Shown: positions 20,916-31,762 of the stretch, piece by piece | How positions within the stretch are numbered: position 1 is the stretch's first letter | How the letters are laid out: each line of letters opens with the position of its first letter | Assembly (NCBI RefSeq): GCF_014805625.2 | Contig: NW_023998567.1 | Span: 1,219,547 to 1,283,546 of the forward strand | DNA length: 64,000 nt | Origin: Glossina fuscipes | Lineage: Eukaryota > Arthropoda > Insecta > Diptera > Glossinidae | Direction: 5' to 3' | Made by a program: the position numbers and the translations under genes | Notes under the pieces: model-generated | Databases searched by the model: none | The model's input: the letters and a program-made list of their open reading frames with translations, nothing else | What the model was told of the DNA's origin: nothing

Positions 20916-21481
20916 TTAATTCACTATATTTTCACATTGCAGAATATCCACGTACACGTGCATACACTTTTCGAATTGAGTAACAATTTCTTTTTCTTCT
21001 CTTCTAACTGGTTTTTCCACTACATCGGTAAATTCCAAAAAATTCGTCATTTTTAGCTTTTCATTTGTAAAAGTCAGCCCCACTTCCGCAATTGCCTGCG
21101 CTACTTTCCGAAAACTCGTCGGTAATCAATCAATTCCACCAACGTTTTAACGCTCCATCTTGCTTCAGTCCTCATAGACCTAACATACTTTTTTTTTTGA
21201 TATGGAAGCCCTTTAGAAGAACATACAACATTTTCATTTGGCGATTTTAATATAGGCGCCATTATCTGCTAAAGTAGTCCTTCAACGACCTTCATCTAAC
21301 TTAACACTTTTCAACCTAAAAATAAAAAACTATTTGTATTTCTTCTATAGTTCACATAGCGAACATACCCACCTCTTCGGATATGCCTTTCTACTCTTTT
21401 TCACTTACGTTTTCTTTCCGTAAGCTCGGAAAGCGTTTGTCGCATACTTTTAAATAGTGCGTTTGTTAACTGCTCTTCCAT
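20916..21481 (-). pseudogene. Small unrecognised gene or pseudogene, possible Myb/SANT-like
   Basis: Three coding-like pieces are read on the minus strand. The first is an ATG at 21,481 (MEEQLTNALFKSMRQTLSEL) that reaches a perfect 5' splice consensus (GTAAGT at 21,408-21,403), with a T-rich 3' site (TTTTTAG ending at 21,316). The second is a frame beginning MAPILKSPNENVVCSSKG and containing RWSVKTLVELIDYRRVFGK. The third, after a one-base frame change, is VAQAIAEVGLTFTNEKLK running to PVRREEKEIVTQFEK and a TAA at 20,916. The spacing W...L..LI.YR....K.AQ.IA..G..FT.E resembles a Myb/SANT-like helix-turn-helix, but the match is weak. Joining at the visible splice sites gives an early stop, so either the model is wrong or the gene is dead. 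Confidence 0.3.
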
Positions 21482-22554
21482 AGTCTCAGATGTTAGTGCT
21501 TTAAGATTTTAGTCCTTAAATTTATATTTTCTGATTAAATTAATTATTATAAGTAATAATATTTTTATAACTTCTTAACAATAATCAAAATGCAAAAAAT
21601 TATTTTAAAGCCAGGAACCGTATGATTTTGTTTTGTTTTCATTCAAAACGCACGCAGAAGTTTTAAAATTGTGCAAAAAGTTACGTCAAGACAAAACGCA
21701 ACACATATAAATATAAACAATCCACTTTAATTTGACGGTTCGCGGGCCCAGCGTACTGCATAAACTGCTAACACTATGCTTGCGTTATGCGTTACTGAGA
21801 CCAACCCAAAATCAGTTGAACATATGACTTGCATGCGTTGCGAAAGCAACATCGTATAGTTAACATGGAAACTGTCAGTAAAATGTTATTCCGGGGAGGA
21901 AGGAAAATCTATTAACTCCGAGAAAGCTGTGCCTGTGGTAAAATTGAGGACAGTCGTACGAAATTTTCTGAAAATGCATAATGGATTGCTACGCAAAGCG
22001 ACAAAATAAGCGGGAAATAAACAGCAGAAGTGTCTTATATTTTTGCAATATTTTAAAAAATTATTTAAACCAATTTAATGATAATGAGGTTTATTCAACT
22101 AAAAATTTATTGAAATAGAAATGTAATGAAAAACTGAATTTGCTTTTAAGCTAAAACAAAAATAAACTATATAATTCACTTATGATACACCAACAAAGTA
22201 TAACATTTATGATTAATACAGCAACAAAATATAATATTCAATAATAATGGAAAAAGTACATAGCGTATTTTTCCTTTTTGCAGTTTATTTAGTGTAGTTT
22301 AACTTTTATTTTATTTAATTTTCTGTTCCTTCTGGTTGTTTTTTGCAGCATATAAGGCCATATGATTTCATTTTTTAAACACGTCAGCGTGTGTGTTCTC
22401 TTTTGTTTGTCAAAAGCAACAAATTTTAAAAGTTTATCAAAAATATCGTTAACGCACAACGTACATGTTCAGCTACATTCAACTCTCCGATGAACTTTGG
22501 TTTGACAGTTCGTGAGCTGTTCTGGCCCAAAAAACCAAAGTTTTCGCGGAAGTT
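21482..22554. other. A+T-rich, no gene supported
   Basis: There are no ORFs of note. A slightly GC-richer patch near 21,730-21,860 has no recognisable content. Confidence 0.35.
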
Positions 22555-22910
22555 CTTATATAGGGTAGGATGCAAAAATAGGCGGGCGGGGTCCATATTT
22601 TGTAGAGTTAATTTTTATATCAAATTACTATCACGGGTAGTTTTCATCATAACATATTAAAATGTTGACTTTTCTGTCCTCTAAAGGGCCAATTTTCGTG
22701 AAAATCCCTACATAAGGTAGGATCCAAAAAATAGGCCGGGATGATCCCAATTTGATAAAGCTAATAGTTTTTTTGCACTATCAGACGGACAGAAAAACAG
22801 ATTGATTCTAAATCCATTGGTGTAATGAAAGGTGGGTCTATCTTAAGCGCTTCTGTGTGTTACATACGCTCGCGCAATTTAATATACCCTGTACCACAAT
22901 TAGTGTATAA
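22555..22910. repeat. Dispersed fly repeat with internal duplication
   Basis: Two diverged copies of a module appear about 145 bases apart: TAGGGTAGGATGCAAAAATA near 22,561 and TAAGGTAGGATCCAAAAAAT near 22,705. The right end reads CAGACGGACAGAAAAACAG, then GTGTGTTACATAC and AATATACCCTGTAC. That end (GACGGACAG ... GTTACA ... TATACCCT) is a common signature of dispersed non-autonomous repeats in fly genomes. The class (MITE or other) is unclear. Confidence 0.5.
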
Positions 22911-23403
22911 ACAATGAAATGAAGAAATAGATATAAGATTTTCAATGCTTTAGTGATTTAAATAAGAGTCCCAACAGAGCTACCAAGATTTTAAAATTTT
23001 GTAAAAGATCTAACCTCCGGCCACAAATGCTCTATTATAATACGGTTTGTCCTCGCCCGTTATTTCAAAAATGCTCTTAGTGCGCTCAGTTTTTTGACAC
23101 AATTTTAAAGGTTAAAAGCTTCAAAAGTTAAGCCAAGCAGACTTAAAAATAAAAATAATACCCATCGACAGTAGGCGTAAATATTTATATTTTCAAACCG
23201 TTCCGTCAAAAGCGCTAATCAGACGTTGGCAGAACTAACAAGATGTACGCTACCATAGCCTGGTGTAATCCAATAGTTACTATGTGAAACAATACATACA
23301 TTATGTTTGAGAGAGACAGAGAGAGACAGATACCCAATGAGGGCAGTAGAGCGAAAGACGGTTTAGTAGATTGTTAGTGAATTTTTAATTATGAGGTAAT
23401 AGC
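22911..23403. other. No gene supported
   Basis: This is A+T-rich sequence with a short GAGAGACAGAGAGAGACAGA run near 23,310-23,330. It probably flanks the LINE remnant that follows. Confidence 0.35.
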
Positions 23404-25100
23404 TCTACACAAACAAACTCACTTCTAAATTGGAGGTGACTTTAATGCCAAATATCAAGGGTGGGGACGTACATTAGTGGATTCGAAGTAAAGGGAACTT
23501 TATAAATTTATTCCCAATAAACACTACTGTGTTTTGTCCACTGATTTTATATCTGTTTGCAGCGATTTCGATAATACTAGATATTGCAATGAGTACGTTA
23601 GCTTTGATCAAAAACAAGAAGCGATTAAAAACTGGAGAAACTGGCGAAACTGGAGAAATCCTCTATATAAGACGAATTTGAGTAAAGCCACAAGGAATCT
23701 TGCGTTTACTTCTAGCTAAGGTAAGAAACGAACAAGTTAAAAATATTTTAATTAACATCAACTTAGGCATGTTTTATGAACATTACTCACGGGCGTCTGC
23801 CAAATATTTTAACGATGCACTAAATGAATTTTTCCTTTAGAAGATAGGTTCGAAAATTGGCGAATTGCTCATTATCTAAAAGAAGCTTTCCAGCCTAATA
23901 ACCTGTGCGGGATTGCAAACACAAAAGAAATATTGAAATGTAAGGACGTCCCATATCCCTTGGCTTGACCTAACACATATCGTAAGTGGAATAATAATTT
24001 TCATCTGAATAATCGTTGTCACCTAAGGTTCGTAACTTCATAAAATTAATATGCAATAATTTGTTAATATTAAATCACTTTCCAACTAAATGGAGGGACG
24101 TGAATATAATAAGCCAGAAAACGTTATAAACTCGTACAGAATAATTACCTTACTGTAATTTTTCCAAAATGTTAAGTAAATATACCTATGAAGATCACGC
24201 TCAACAACTGAACAACTACTGATTTTTTCTGACCAAGAGTTAGGGTTCAGAAATAAGCACGGTACCATTCAGCAAGAATAGTGTTGTTTTGTTGAAAATA
24301 AAAAATATTTCGGTGCTCTATTACTAGATGTGGAAAAGAGAGTTTATAAAGTCTGGTATTCAGGATTATTTTTCAAACTTGAAAGATTTATTCCAAAACC
24401 TATGTTATTACTTAAATCAAATATTTTGGAAACGTTAATTAGTAAGGAAATTGTGTCAGTTTTAGGTAAATTTTCTTTTTTTTATTTAAGTCAACACGGC
24501 CTACCTACAATCGACGTATAAAGTCAATCGCTTCGGTTGCGAAAAATGTGCTTCCGAGAAAAGCGCAATTGTAGCTTTAGGTAATCTTTCGTAATGGCTT
24601 TACTCAAATAAAACAAACTTTTTAAATTACACAAAGATTTTGACTTTCCTCTGATCGTATTCAACGCGTATTGCTGAATTCTTGTCAATTGAGAGTAATT
24701 GACGTCGCTTCTGATGTTCCTCAGGGCAGTCATTTTGGCGCTCTTTAATTTATTTTATCCGCGAATAATCTTCCGGAGTAAATTCAATATTCCCCTGTTT
24801 TAATGTTTGCAGACGACGTTAAACTGTCTTTCTCCTTTGACTCAATACATGATGCAAAGTTTCTTCAGTTTGATATTAAGAACCTGTGCTCATACTGTGT
24901 CGTGTGTGGTGACAAATTTAAACAAATGTAAGAAAATGTTTTCTACATGGTGTAAGGGGAAGCATTGCACTTGCTTGATGTTGAGAAGCATAGAATTTCC
25001 ACGGCTTTATTCAAAGGCAGCTGTGAATATTTCGTAATACGCTGTTAAGAACGTTTGATACTCACTTATGAGAAGTTGTCTAGATGCAGCTTAAGACGAG
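23404..25100 (+). pseudogene. Jockey-like LINE remnant (endonuclease and RT)
   Basis: Plus-strand pieces follow LINE order. The endonuclease end (GGDFNAKYQGWGRTLVDSK, near 23,431-23,490) shows the GDFNA motif of APE-type endonucleases. Linker debris includes NLSKATRNLAF near 23,680. RT motif A is LLDVEKRVYKVW (near 24,325-24,360), where the second acid of the usual DVEKAFDKVW is lost. Then come SDVPQGSHFGAL (near 24,710-24,745) and the catalytic block MFADDVKLSF (24,803-24,832) with both Asp residues intact. Stops and frame changes between the pieces make it inactive. The order and motifs support a jockey-type non-LTR element. No 3' tail was identified. Confidence 0.65.
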
Positions 25101-25816
25101 ATTTCCGAACGTTTTGTATATATATATTTTTACTGAACCCCGACAATTTGACGAGTAAATTCAGTGAATCGCTAAAATTTTTTGGCCAACTAACAATATG
25201 TGATTAAAAAACTAAAACAACCTCGAAAAACCAATTTTTTGAAATTTTTGCCTATAACTTCCAATCCCGTAAATATACATTATTTCCAGTGTATCCGTCT
25301 AAAAGACGAATTTCGGGAAGAAGTTATATACAGTCAATGATCGTAAATCTGGTAATATCATATAGTAGCGTTTTTATCAAAAAGAACTCAATGAGCGCAA
25401 AGTGATATATAAATGCTAGCTCTCCCATTTAATCGTTAAATGTGAACGTATCACTGATTAAGATCATTTTAGCGAGTTGTCGGTGTTTTTGAAGGTCGTT
25501 TAGGCATGGGTATGCCAAATTTCACCTTTATATTTGCGACTTATGACGATTCACAAATTCGAGTGGAGTTTTGTATGCTTAGTTTATTTATTCAAAGAGC
25601 TTAAACATTAAACGATATGTGGTATGTTTTATAAAAAAATTTCCAAATTTATTTTTTTTTTTAAATTGTATTAATAAAACAAATAAATAAATATGCATCC
25701 ATTCATATATCTGAGTTTTTATTAAAAAATTCCATACAGAAGAATAAAACACGTGCCATAGAAACATAACCGAAATAAAAATATTGAGGGGAGAATTTTT
25801 TTGAGCTCTGTTTATT
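25101..25816. other. No gene supported
   Basis: This A+T-rich sequence includes a TA run near 25,117-25,126. A minus-strand frame at 25,821-25,588 overlaps the start of the minisatellite and is low-complexity. Confidence 0.35.
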
Positions 25817-26045
25817 TTCATCGAAATTTCTCCAAGTTATTTTTCATTTTCATCGAAATTACTCCAGCTTTTGTTTAGATTTATTGAAATTCCTCCAGCT
25901 TTTTTTCATTTTCATCGAAATTCCTCCAGCTTTTGTTTAGATTCATTGAAATTCCTCCAGCTTTTGTTTAGATTCATTGAAATTCCTCCAGCTTTTTTTA
26001 GTTTTCATCGACATTTCTCCAACTTTTGTTTAAATTCATAGAACA
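25817..26045. repeat. 31-bp minisatellite, about 7 copies
   Basis: The unit TTCATTGAAATTCCTCCAGC followed by TTTTGTTTAGA (31 bases) repeats from 25,817 to about 26,045. The middle copies (25,860-25,995) are nearly identical. The outer ones diverge (TTCATCGAAATTTCTCCAAG, CATCGACATTTCTCCAAC). Some copies have TTTTTTTCATT in place of TTTTGTTTAGA. Confidence 0.85.
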
Positions 26046-26933
26046 AGTTGAAGCTTTTCTTTATTTTCATCGAAACGCTTTTGTTCAAATACGCATCGTT
26101 TCTTGCACATGCAAATGGATGAAAAGAAGTTGAATGATTTTATTGAAGCTTTTTTTTAATAAATAACTTTCTGCCCAAAAGCTCAAGAAGTGGTAATATA
26201 TAACTCGTAATAATGAATGTTCTGAAACAAACAAACTTTTTCTTTGAATTTCAAATTTTATTCGAAAAATATTTTTTTTATTTTACATATATATCAAATT
26301 ATTGGATATTCACTATTATGGGTTATACATTTTAATACAAAGGTGTGTAGCTTTTGTTTATTTTCAGAGAAAGCTGTGCGTTGAGTGTTTACTGTCATAT
26401 AAAGATGTGTAGTTTTTTAGACAAAGATTATTTACCATCAGAAGTTCGAACTCAATCAAATTAAATGACAAAATTTTCAAAGTGATTTTTAGGCAATCTA
26501 TACGATTCATAGATGGTTCTACTTTTATATGTTCTTTTTTTCATGGCGCTCATGAATTTAATACATGAAATTTACTCAGGTTTTTGTAATAATTGCCTGC
26601 AAATTTCTTTTTGTTTTCAATGAATTTCCACAGTGTTTTTCGTTTGGATGGTTTAGCCATATACGGCTTCTTACAAAAAGTGAGCCTTTATATGGCAAAA
26701 ACTCATTCTATATTTCTATATAACAGTAATTTGACAGGGAAATTAGCTGCGCAAAAATTAAGCTACGTAGGTCGGTTTTTTCGGACTCAATCCCCTACAA
26801 GGTTTTTGATGATCAGTCAAGCTTTGCATGGAAAGTACGTATAATGTTCGGTATCACGGTATACTAGAAATATAAAATTCATACTAGAAATAATAATTTG
26901 TTCAACCTATATTTTTCAATTTTTTTTCCACAA
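26046..26933. other. No gene supported
   Basis: A frame at 26,593-26,844 starts at TTG and is not recognised. The rest is A+T-rich. Confidence 0.35.
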
Positions 26934-28823
26934 TTTTTTTTATTATTACTATTATTATCATTATTATTATAATTTTAGACTAATGAAATAAATTCTTAGG
27001 TTAAAAAACAAGACATGGAGCAGGCTATAGGCTCTATTTTATAAAAGTACATTAGATATTGGGCCTAGTAGTTTTGAAAGTAATACATTGTGTGCATATT
27101 TTGCTCTGTAGTTGATTGTAGTATGTCCATAGGATTAGTCGCTCCGAAAGCAACACTTCTAGCCAAGGAAAAGGTAAGGCAGCCACAGAGAATGTGTTTT
27201 ATAGTGAGAATTTGTCCACAATTGCAGATTGAGGAGGAAGATTTGTTTAAGATCCAATGATGAGTTGCTATTGTATGGCTAAGGCGAATTCTCGAAAATG
27301 TTTGGATCTTAATTTTCTCAATATTTGTTGGATATAAAAGTGGAATTAACTAACGTTTAATAGAAGAGTAGTGCTGATAATGGTATTGTATATTACCTTC
27401 TGTAATTTTCTCTTCACCTTTTTTTTGCAATACATCTTTGAAGATCCATACTTCGCCGCGTTTTGAGTTTTTTTAGCTATTAGTTTCCTGAAGATTTGGA
27501 GCATCTTCTTTCTTGTGGATGGACAGCGAAATGTCAAAAGGGTACTCTTTCAAAACGCACGGGGGTTTAAGACCATAATAGCGGAACATTTTTAAGAGAA
27601 TCTTCAATTTCTTCGCAACGTATAAACAATCGACAATTGCAGATGATGGCTTTCGAATTTCCTTCGCAATAGTAATCTTTCTCACATCTTCACCGAGAAT
27701 AGATTTATTTGAAATAAGAAGTTTGGGACTATTTTAGCTCTTAACTCATAAAGTCTATTTTTTAAAGCTGGGACACAAGTTTCAATTCTAATATTATTCA
27801 CCGGCGTCGTCCGAAAACCATAACAAATTGCTCTGAGGGCTTGCTGATAGACCGATCTGAGGATGTTGATATCAGATTTGCAGTTATTGCCATAAATTAT
27901 TAAAGCATAGTCAATCCTGCTCAAAACAAGCATTTTAGTAAGGTAAGCAATAGTGTTAATGTGTGCATGGCTTTTCCAAGCAACGTACTGTATGAAATTC
28001 ACCCTTGTTAAAATGGAATTTTTTAACCGAAGACAGTGTGTTTTCCAACGATATTTGTTTGAAAACGTCAACTCGAGAATATGGAGCGTCTGCACGTTTT
28101 GTACTGGTAAGTCATTAATAAGCATCAGTAGATTTTCTGAATCGCATATCTGCTTTCGACAAAGTTGCATTTTTTGGATTTTTGTATAGAAATTTCAGCT
28201 CCTGACAAGTTTGCCCATGTGAAAATTTCTCGTCCATTAGATTCGAGGACGTTGATTGCCTTCATGCTATCTTTTTCTTTTGTAAAAATGTGTACATCGT
28301 CCGCGTAGAGACAACGTTCGATTCTCGGTGCAGGATTCTGCTAATTTCGTAGAAAGCGATTTGGGAAAGCGTGACAGAAAGAGAAGATCCTTGCTGAATG
28401 CCATTCATTAGCGAAAAGGAATCAGAGAGATGATTGTTGATTCTAAATTTAAACCGTCGATGCGACATGAATGATTTGTAGTAGTTGAAAAATTTAGGAC
28501 CAACATTCCATGTAGGATATATGGTTAGTCAAAAATACCGTATTATATAGGTCCAGTAATTTCTTTTTAGTTGAATTAGACAGAGCACTGATCATTTGGT
28601 ATGATATCCGGTCTAGACCAGGTGTCCTCCCCGTCGATTTGGAGAGACAATTTTCAAGTTCTAAAGTAGATACGCAATTTTCCATGGACATATTATCTTG
28701 ATTTTTTGAGTCCAAAAACCTGATTACAAAGCAACACGTTAGTTCCACAATTGTTATTTTGGTAAGTTTTTTTTTTTCTTTCTTCAATTTTTCAAAGTTT
28801 TTTTTTATATTTTTCAATTTCAA
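26934..28823 (-). pseudogene. I-clade-like LINE (RT, RNase H, TAA-rich tail)
   Basis: Minus-strand pieces run from 28,823 down. RT fingers: SKSTGRTPGLDRISYQMIS (28,823-28,494). Palm: FSLMNGIQQGSSLSVTLSQI (28,468-28,262), then CLYADDVHIFTKEKD near 28,316-28,270 with both catalytic Asp residues. Post-RT: LVLSRIDYALIIYGNN and LRAICYGFRTTPVNNIRIE (28,170-27,682). An RNase-H-associated end is read near 27,300-27,185: SRIRLSHTIATHHW and ICNCGQILTIKHILCGC. After about 200 bases the strand ends in a TAA/TAG-rich tail at 26,972-26,934. RNase H plus a TAA-type tail fits the I clade rather than jockey. The endonuclease and 5' part are missing and frame changes are present, so it is a 5'-truncated dead copy. 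Confidence 0.7.
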
Positions 28824-29906
28824 GAGAATAGAATTGCCTTCAATAAATGGGAACGCTTCGATTATGTTAAAATTTGTGAGAAATTGAAGTGAATATTCTG
28901 TTAAAAAGTCATTGTTCTGTTAAAAAACCTTTGTCATGACGAGGGAGAAGGAATAACCAGCTCCTCTGTTAAAAGTAATCAGATCTTCTGTTAACACTCA
29001 TTTATAGCTAAAGAAGTCAAAAAAAGATTTACACTAAAGACTATTTTATATGAACACTGGTTATAAGAATTCCTAATTTATAAATTGCCTGCAAATATTT
29101 AAAGTATTTGATTTGAACGTGTAATTGGACCTATTACTCTGAGACATTCACACGTCATTTCGCGTTGCAATCGGTTATATTGGCCACGTTCCAAGGAACG
29201 CAGTTCTGTTCTTTCCTTCTATTCACAACACATGGTCCTTTTTTTTATTAAACCATGTAAAGGAAAAAATCTGTTTCGCATGTACATGAAGAATGATGTA
29301 GAGAATATAATCAAAGATTTGGCTTAAATTGCGTTTTATGGATGGTTTTATGGTTGCAGCCAGTAAGTTTTCGTTCGAATTGAAATATACGATAGCGATG
29401 CAACAGTTCCCTCAATCAAGCTCTTACTCATCTTTCTAAAGGGATTTGGTAACCTACATTATATATTAAGAGGATTTGGTATTCAGTGCTTATCCGGCAG
29501 TTAATGTCATATACTTGCAAATGAATCTAAGTAAAAAGTTGTTATGGTTTGCCCAAGAGCATCTAGAAATTCGAGCGGCCGTAAATGCATGTACATACAT
29601 AAACAAGAATAAGATTTCACTTGCGTATACACGAATAGTTGAATCCAAACACGTCTCTTTAAGGCAAGTTTAAGACAGTGAAACTATTACAACAACCCAT
29701 TATGTAACATGATATTAAAAACAGACTCTTTTCCTTTTTCTTTTTTGAAGTTTGCCACAGTAGATATCAAAAATAACTTAAACAAATCTGGAAATCCATT
29801 CATTTAATCTCCATTAATCTTTAGAAGCTTATATAATGAATCAGGATGATGCTGATAAGGCAATACGTGAATATTTTTGTCTAAAATGGCATATATGAAA
29901 AACTAA
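28824..29906. other. No gene; contains a dispersed repeat copy
   Basis: About 29,195-29,275 matches 43,120-43,190. Shared words are TTCTATTCACAACACATGG against CTCTATTCTCAACACATAG, then TTTTTTTAT...AAACC.TGTAAAGGAAA. The stretch 29,820-29,906 leads into the LINE endonuclease. Otherwise it is A+T-rich. Confidence 0.5.
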
Positions 29907-31762
29907 ATGTTTCTTCAGGCCCATTATCTCTCATTTATCAAAATGTTAGGGGCCTTAATTCAAAAATTCGTTCTGAACACGGAGTTTTTCTGTTTGGTCT
30001 TCACCGAAACTTGGCTAAAACCCGATCTTCGTTCGTCGGAACTTTTTCACAATTCTTCAGAAGAAATCTTCAGAAAGAATCGAGTGAATCGCATTAGTAG
30101 TGGTGTATTAATTGCCATATCTGCGTCAGTCCCGTCCAATGCAATAGAGTTTCCCACTTCTCCTGACGTTGAATTTATCGCCATTCGTGCGATAATGCCC
30201 AATAAACAGCTATTTGTAACCTGCTCCTATATTCCCCCAAATTCTGATATCTCCATTTACAAGAAACACGCTGTCCTCATTTGTGAAGTGGCCAAGCGGT
30301 CTAGACTTAACGATTTGGTCGTTGCATTGGGTGGCTTCAACTTGCCTCAAGTCACTTGGTGATAGTTCTGGCTGTTTGATTCCTACTTCAACGTCTGATA
30401 GGGCTGTTGTGTTCTTTAATGAATTGTTTGATCATAATTTGGATCAATATAATCGCACCCCTAATTGTAATGGTAGACTGCTTTATCTCTGCTTTGCCAA
30501 CTTTCTTGACATTAACGTAAATCGTTGCCCACCTTTTAGTTTACCTGGGCACCCTTATCATCCATCAATGTGCATTTCCTTTCATCATAACTATGATGGT
30601 TCGTTGAACTGCCTTAAGATGCCAAATCAATCTTTTTTAAATAAATGTTATGATTTTTACAAAATCAATATTGTATTGCTAAAACATCGTCTTTCACATA
30701 TGAGGGTTGATTTCTCAACCGGAAGTATTGAAAGTTTATTGTCATCGTTCTACAATACATTAAATCTAGCTATTGCTGCATCTGCTCCGATCAAGCAGTG
30801 CCGACCTCGAAGCAGGTGTCCCCCGTGGTTTAATAAGACAATTAAATATTACAAGAATATAAAAAAACACGCTATTCAAAAAATATTCGAAAAGTGGCTC
30901 TGCGCTCGACTATTTCGCTTACTCGGTGGTGAGGCATAGATTTAACTCCCTCAACCACCATTATTACTGCAGATACCTTCAGTTCATTAAATCCTCTATG
31001 TTTGCTAATCCTAAATACTTTTTTAAATTTGTTAACTCTAAAAGAAAAATTTCCACATATCTCTCTCATGTTTTTTTAATGGCTCTGATTCCTCGGATGA
31101 TTTTGAAATCTCAAATCTGTTTGCTGAGTATTTCCGACGAAACTTTTCGATTGCTAATTTCGATTTATCAGCAAACTACCCATAACCTATAACTAACTTT
31201 GTCTCAATTCCTAACTTGGTAATTTCGGAAGATGACGTTTTGAAACGGTTGATTTCTCTAAAATTGTGTGTTGTGCGCCAGGACCTGATGGAATTCAATC
31301 TTATGTACTTAAATCTTGCGCTGTCGAGTTATGTGGTGTGATCTCAAAGATTTTTAACCTGTCCTTGAATTTAGGTGTTTTCCCTTCGTGTTGGAAGAGT
31401 AGTTTCCTTATTCCTATCCACAAGAGTGGAAGAAGACAATTTGTTGAGAACTACAGAGGCATACCCAAGTTGAGTGTCTGCCCAAGTTGTTCGAGCGAAT
31501 TGTGACTCAGCATTTCGCCTTTGCCATTAATTCATATATTTCTCCGCACCAGCATGGCTTTCGGAAAGGGCGATCTACAGTCACCAACTTGTTACAGTTT
31601 ACTTGTCATGTTTTGAAGGCTTTTTCTAGTCGGTCTCGCACAGATGTTATGTACACTGATTTAAGCAGAGTGTTTGATAAGGTTAATCATAACTTAAGCT
31701 CTTATCTGAACAATAGATCTTTCAGGGTTTTGTTAACCTTCATCACCTCGGCTAGCCGTTAG
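29907..31762 (+). pseudogene. Jockey-clade LINE, 5' part (endonuclease to RT)
   Basis: The endonuclease begins with LIYQNVRGLNSKIR (near 29,930-29,972, other frame). It continues with VFTETWLKPDLRSSELFHN and IPPNSDISIYKKHAVLICEV and ends at DLVVALGGFNLPQVTW, where the usual catalytic GDFN is GGFN. The region 30,363-31,192 is the linker with PPWFNKTIKYYKNIKKHA. RT starts at CAPGPDGIQSYVLKSCA (31,270 onward), with CWKSSFLIPIHKSG, NSYISPHQHGFRKGRSTVTN and motif A (MYTDLSRVFDKVNHN). Homology ends at LSSYLNNRSFRVL near 31,735. At least four frames are used. The matching 3' half starts near 33,990 on the same strand. Confidence 0.8.

Noticed and set aside
25817..26045. Possible CRISPR-like array
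   Set aside because: The repeats are directly adjacent with no unique spacers and the genome is eukaryotic. This is a minisatellite.
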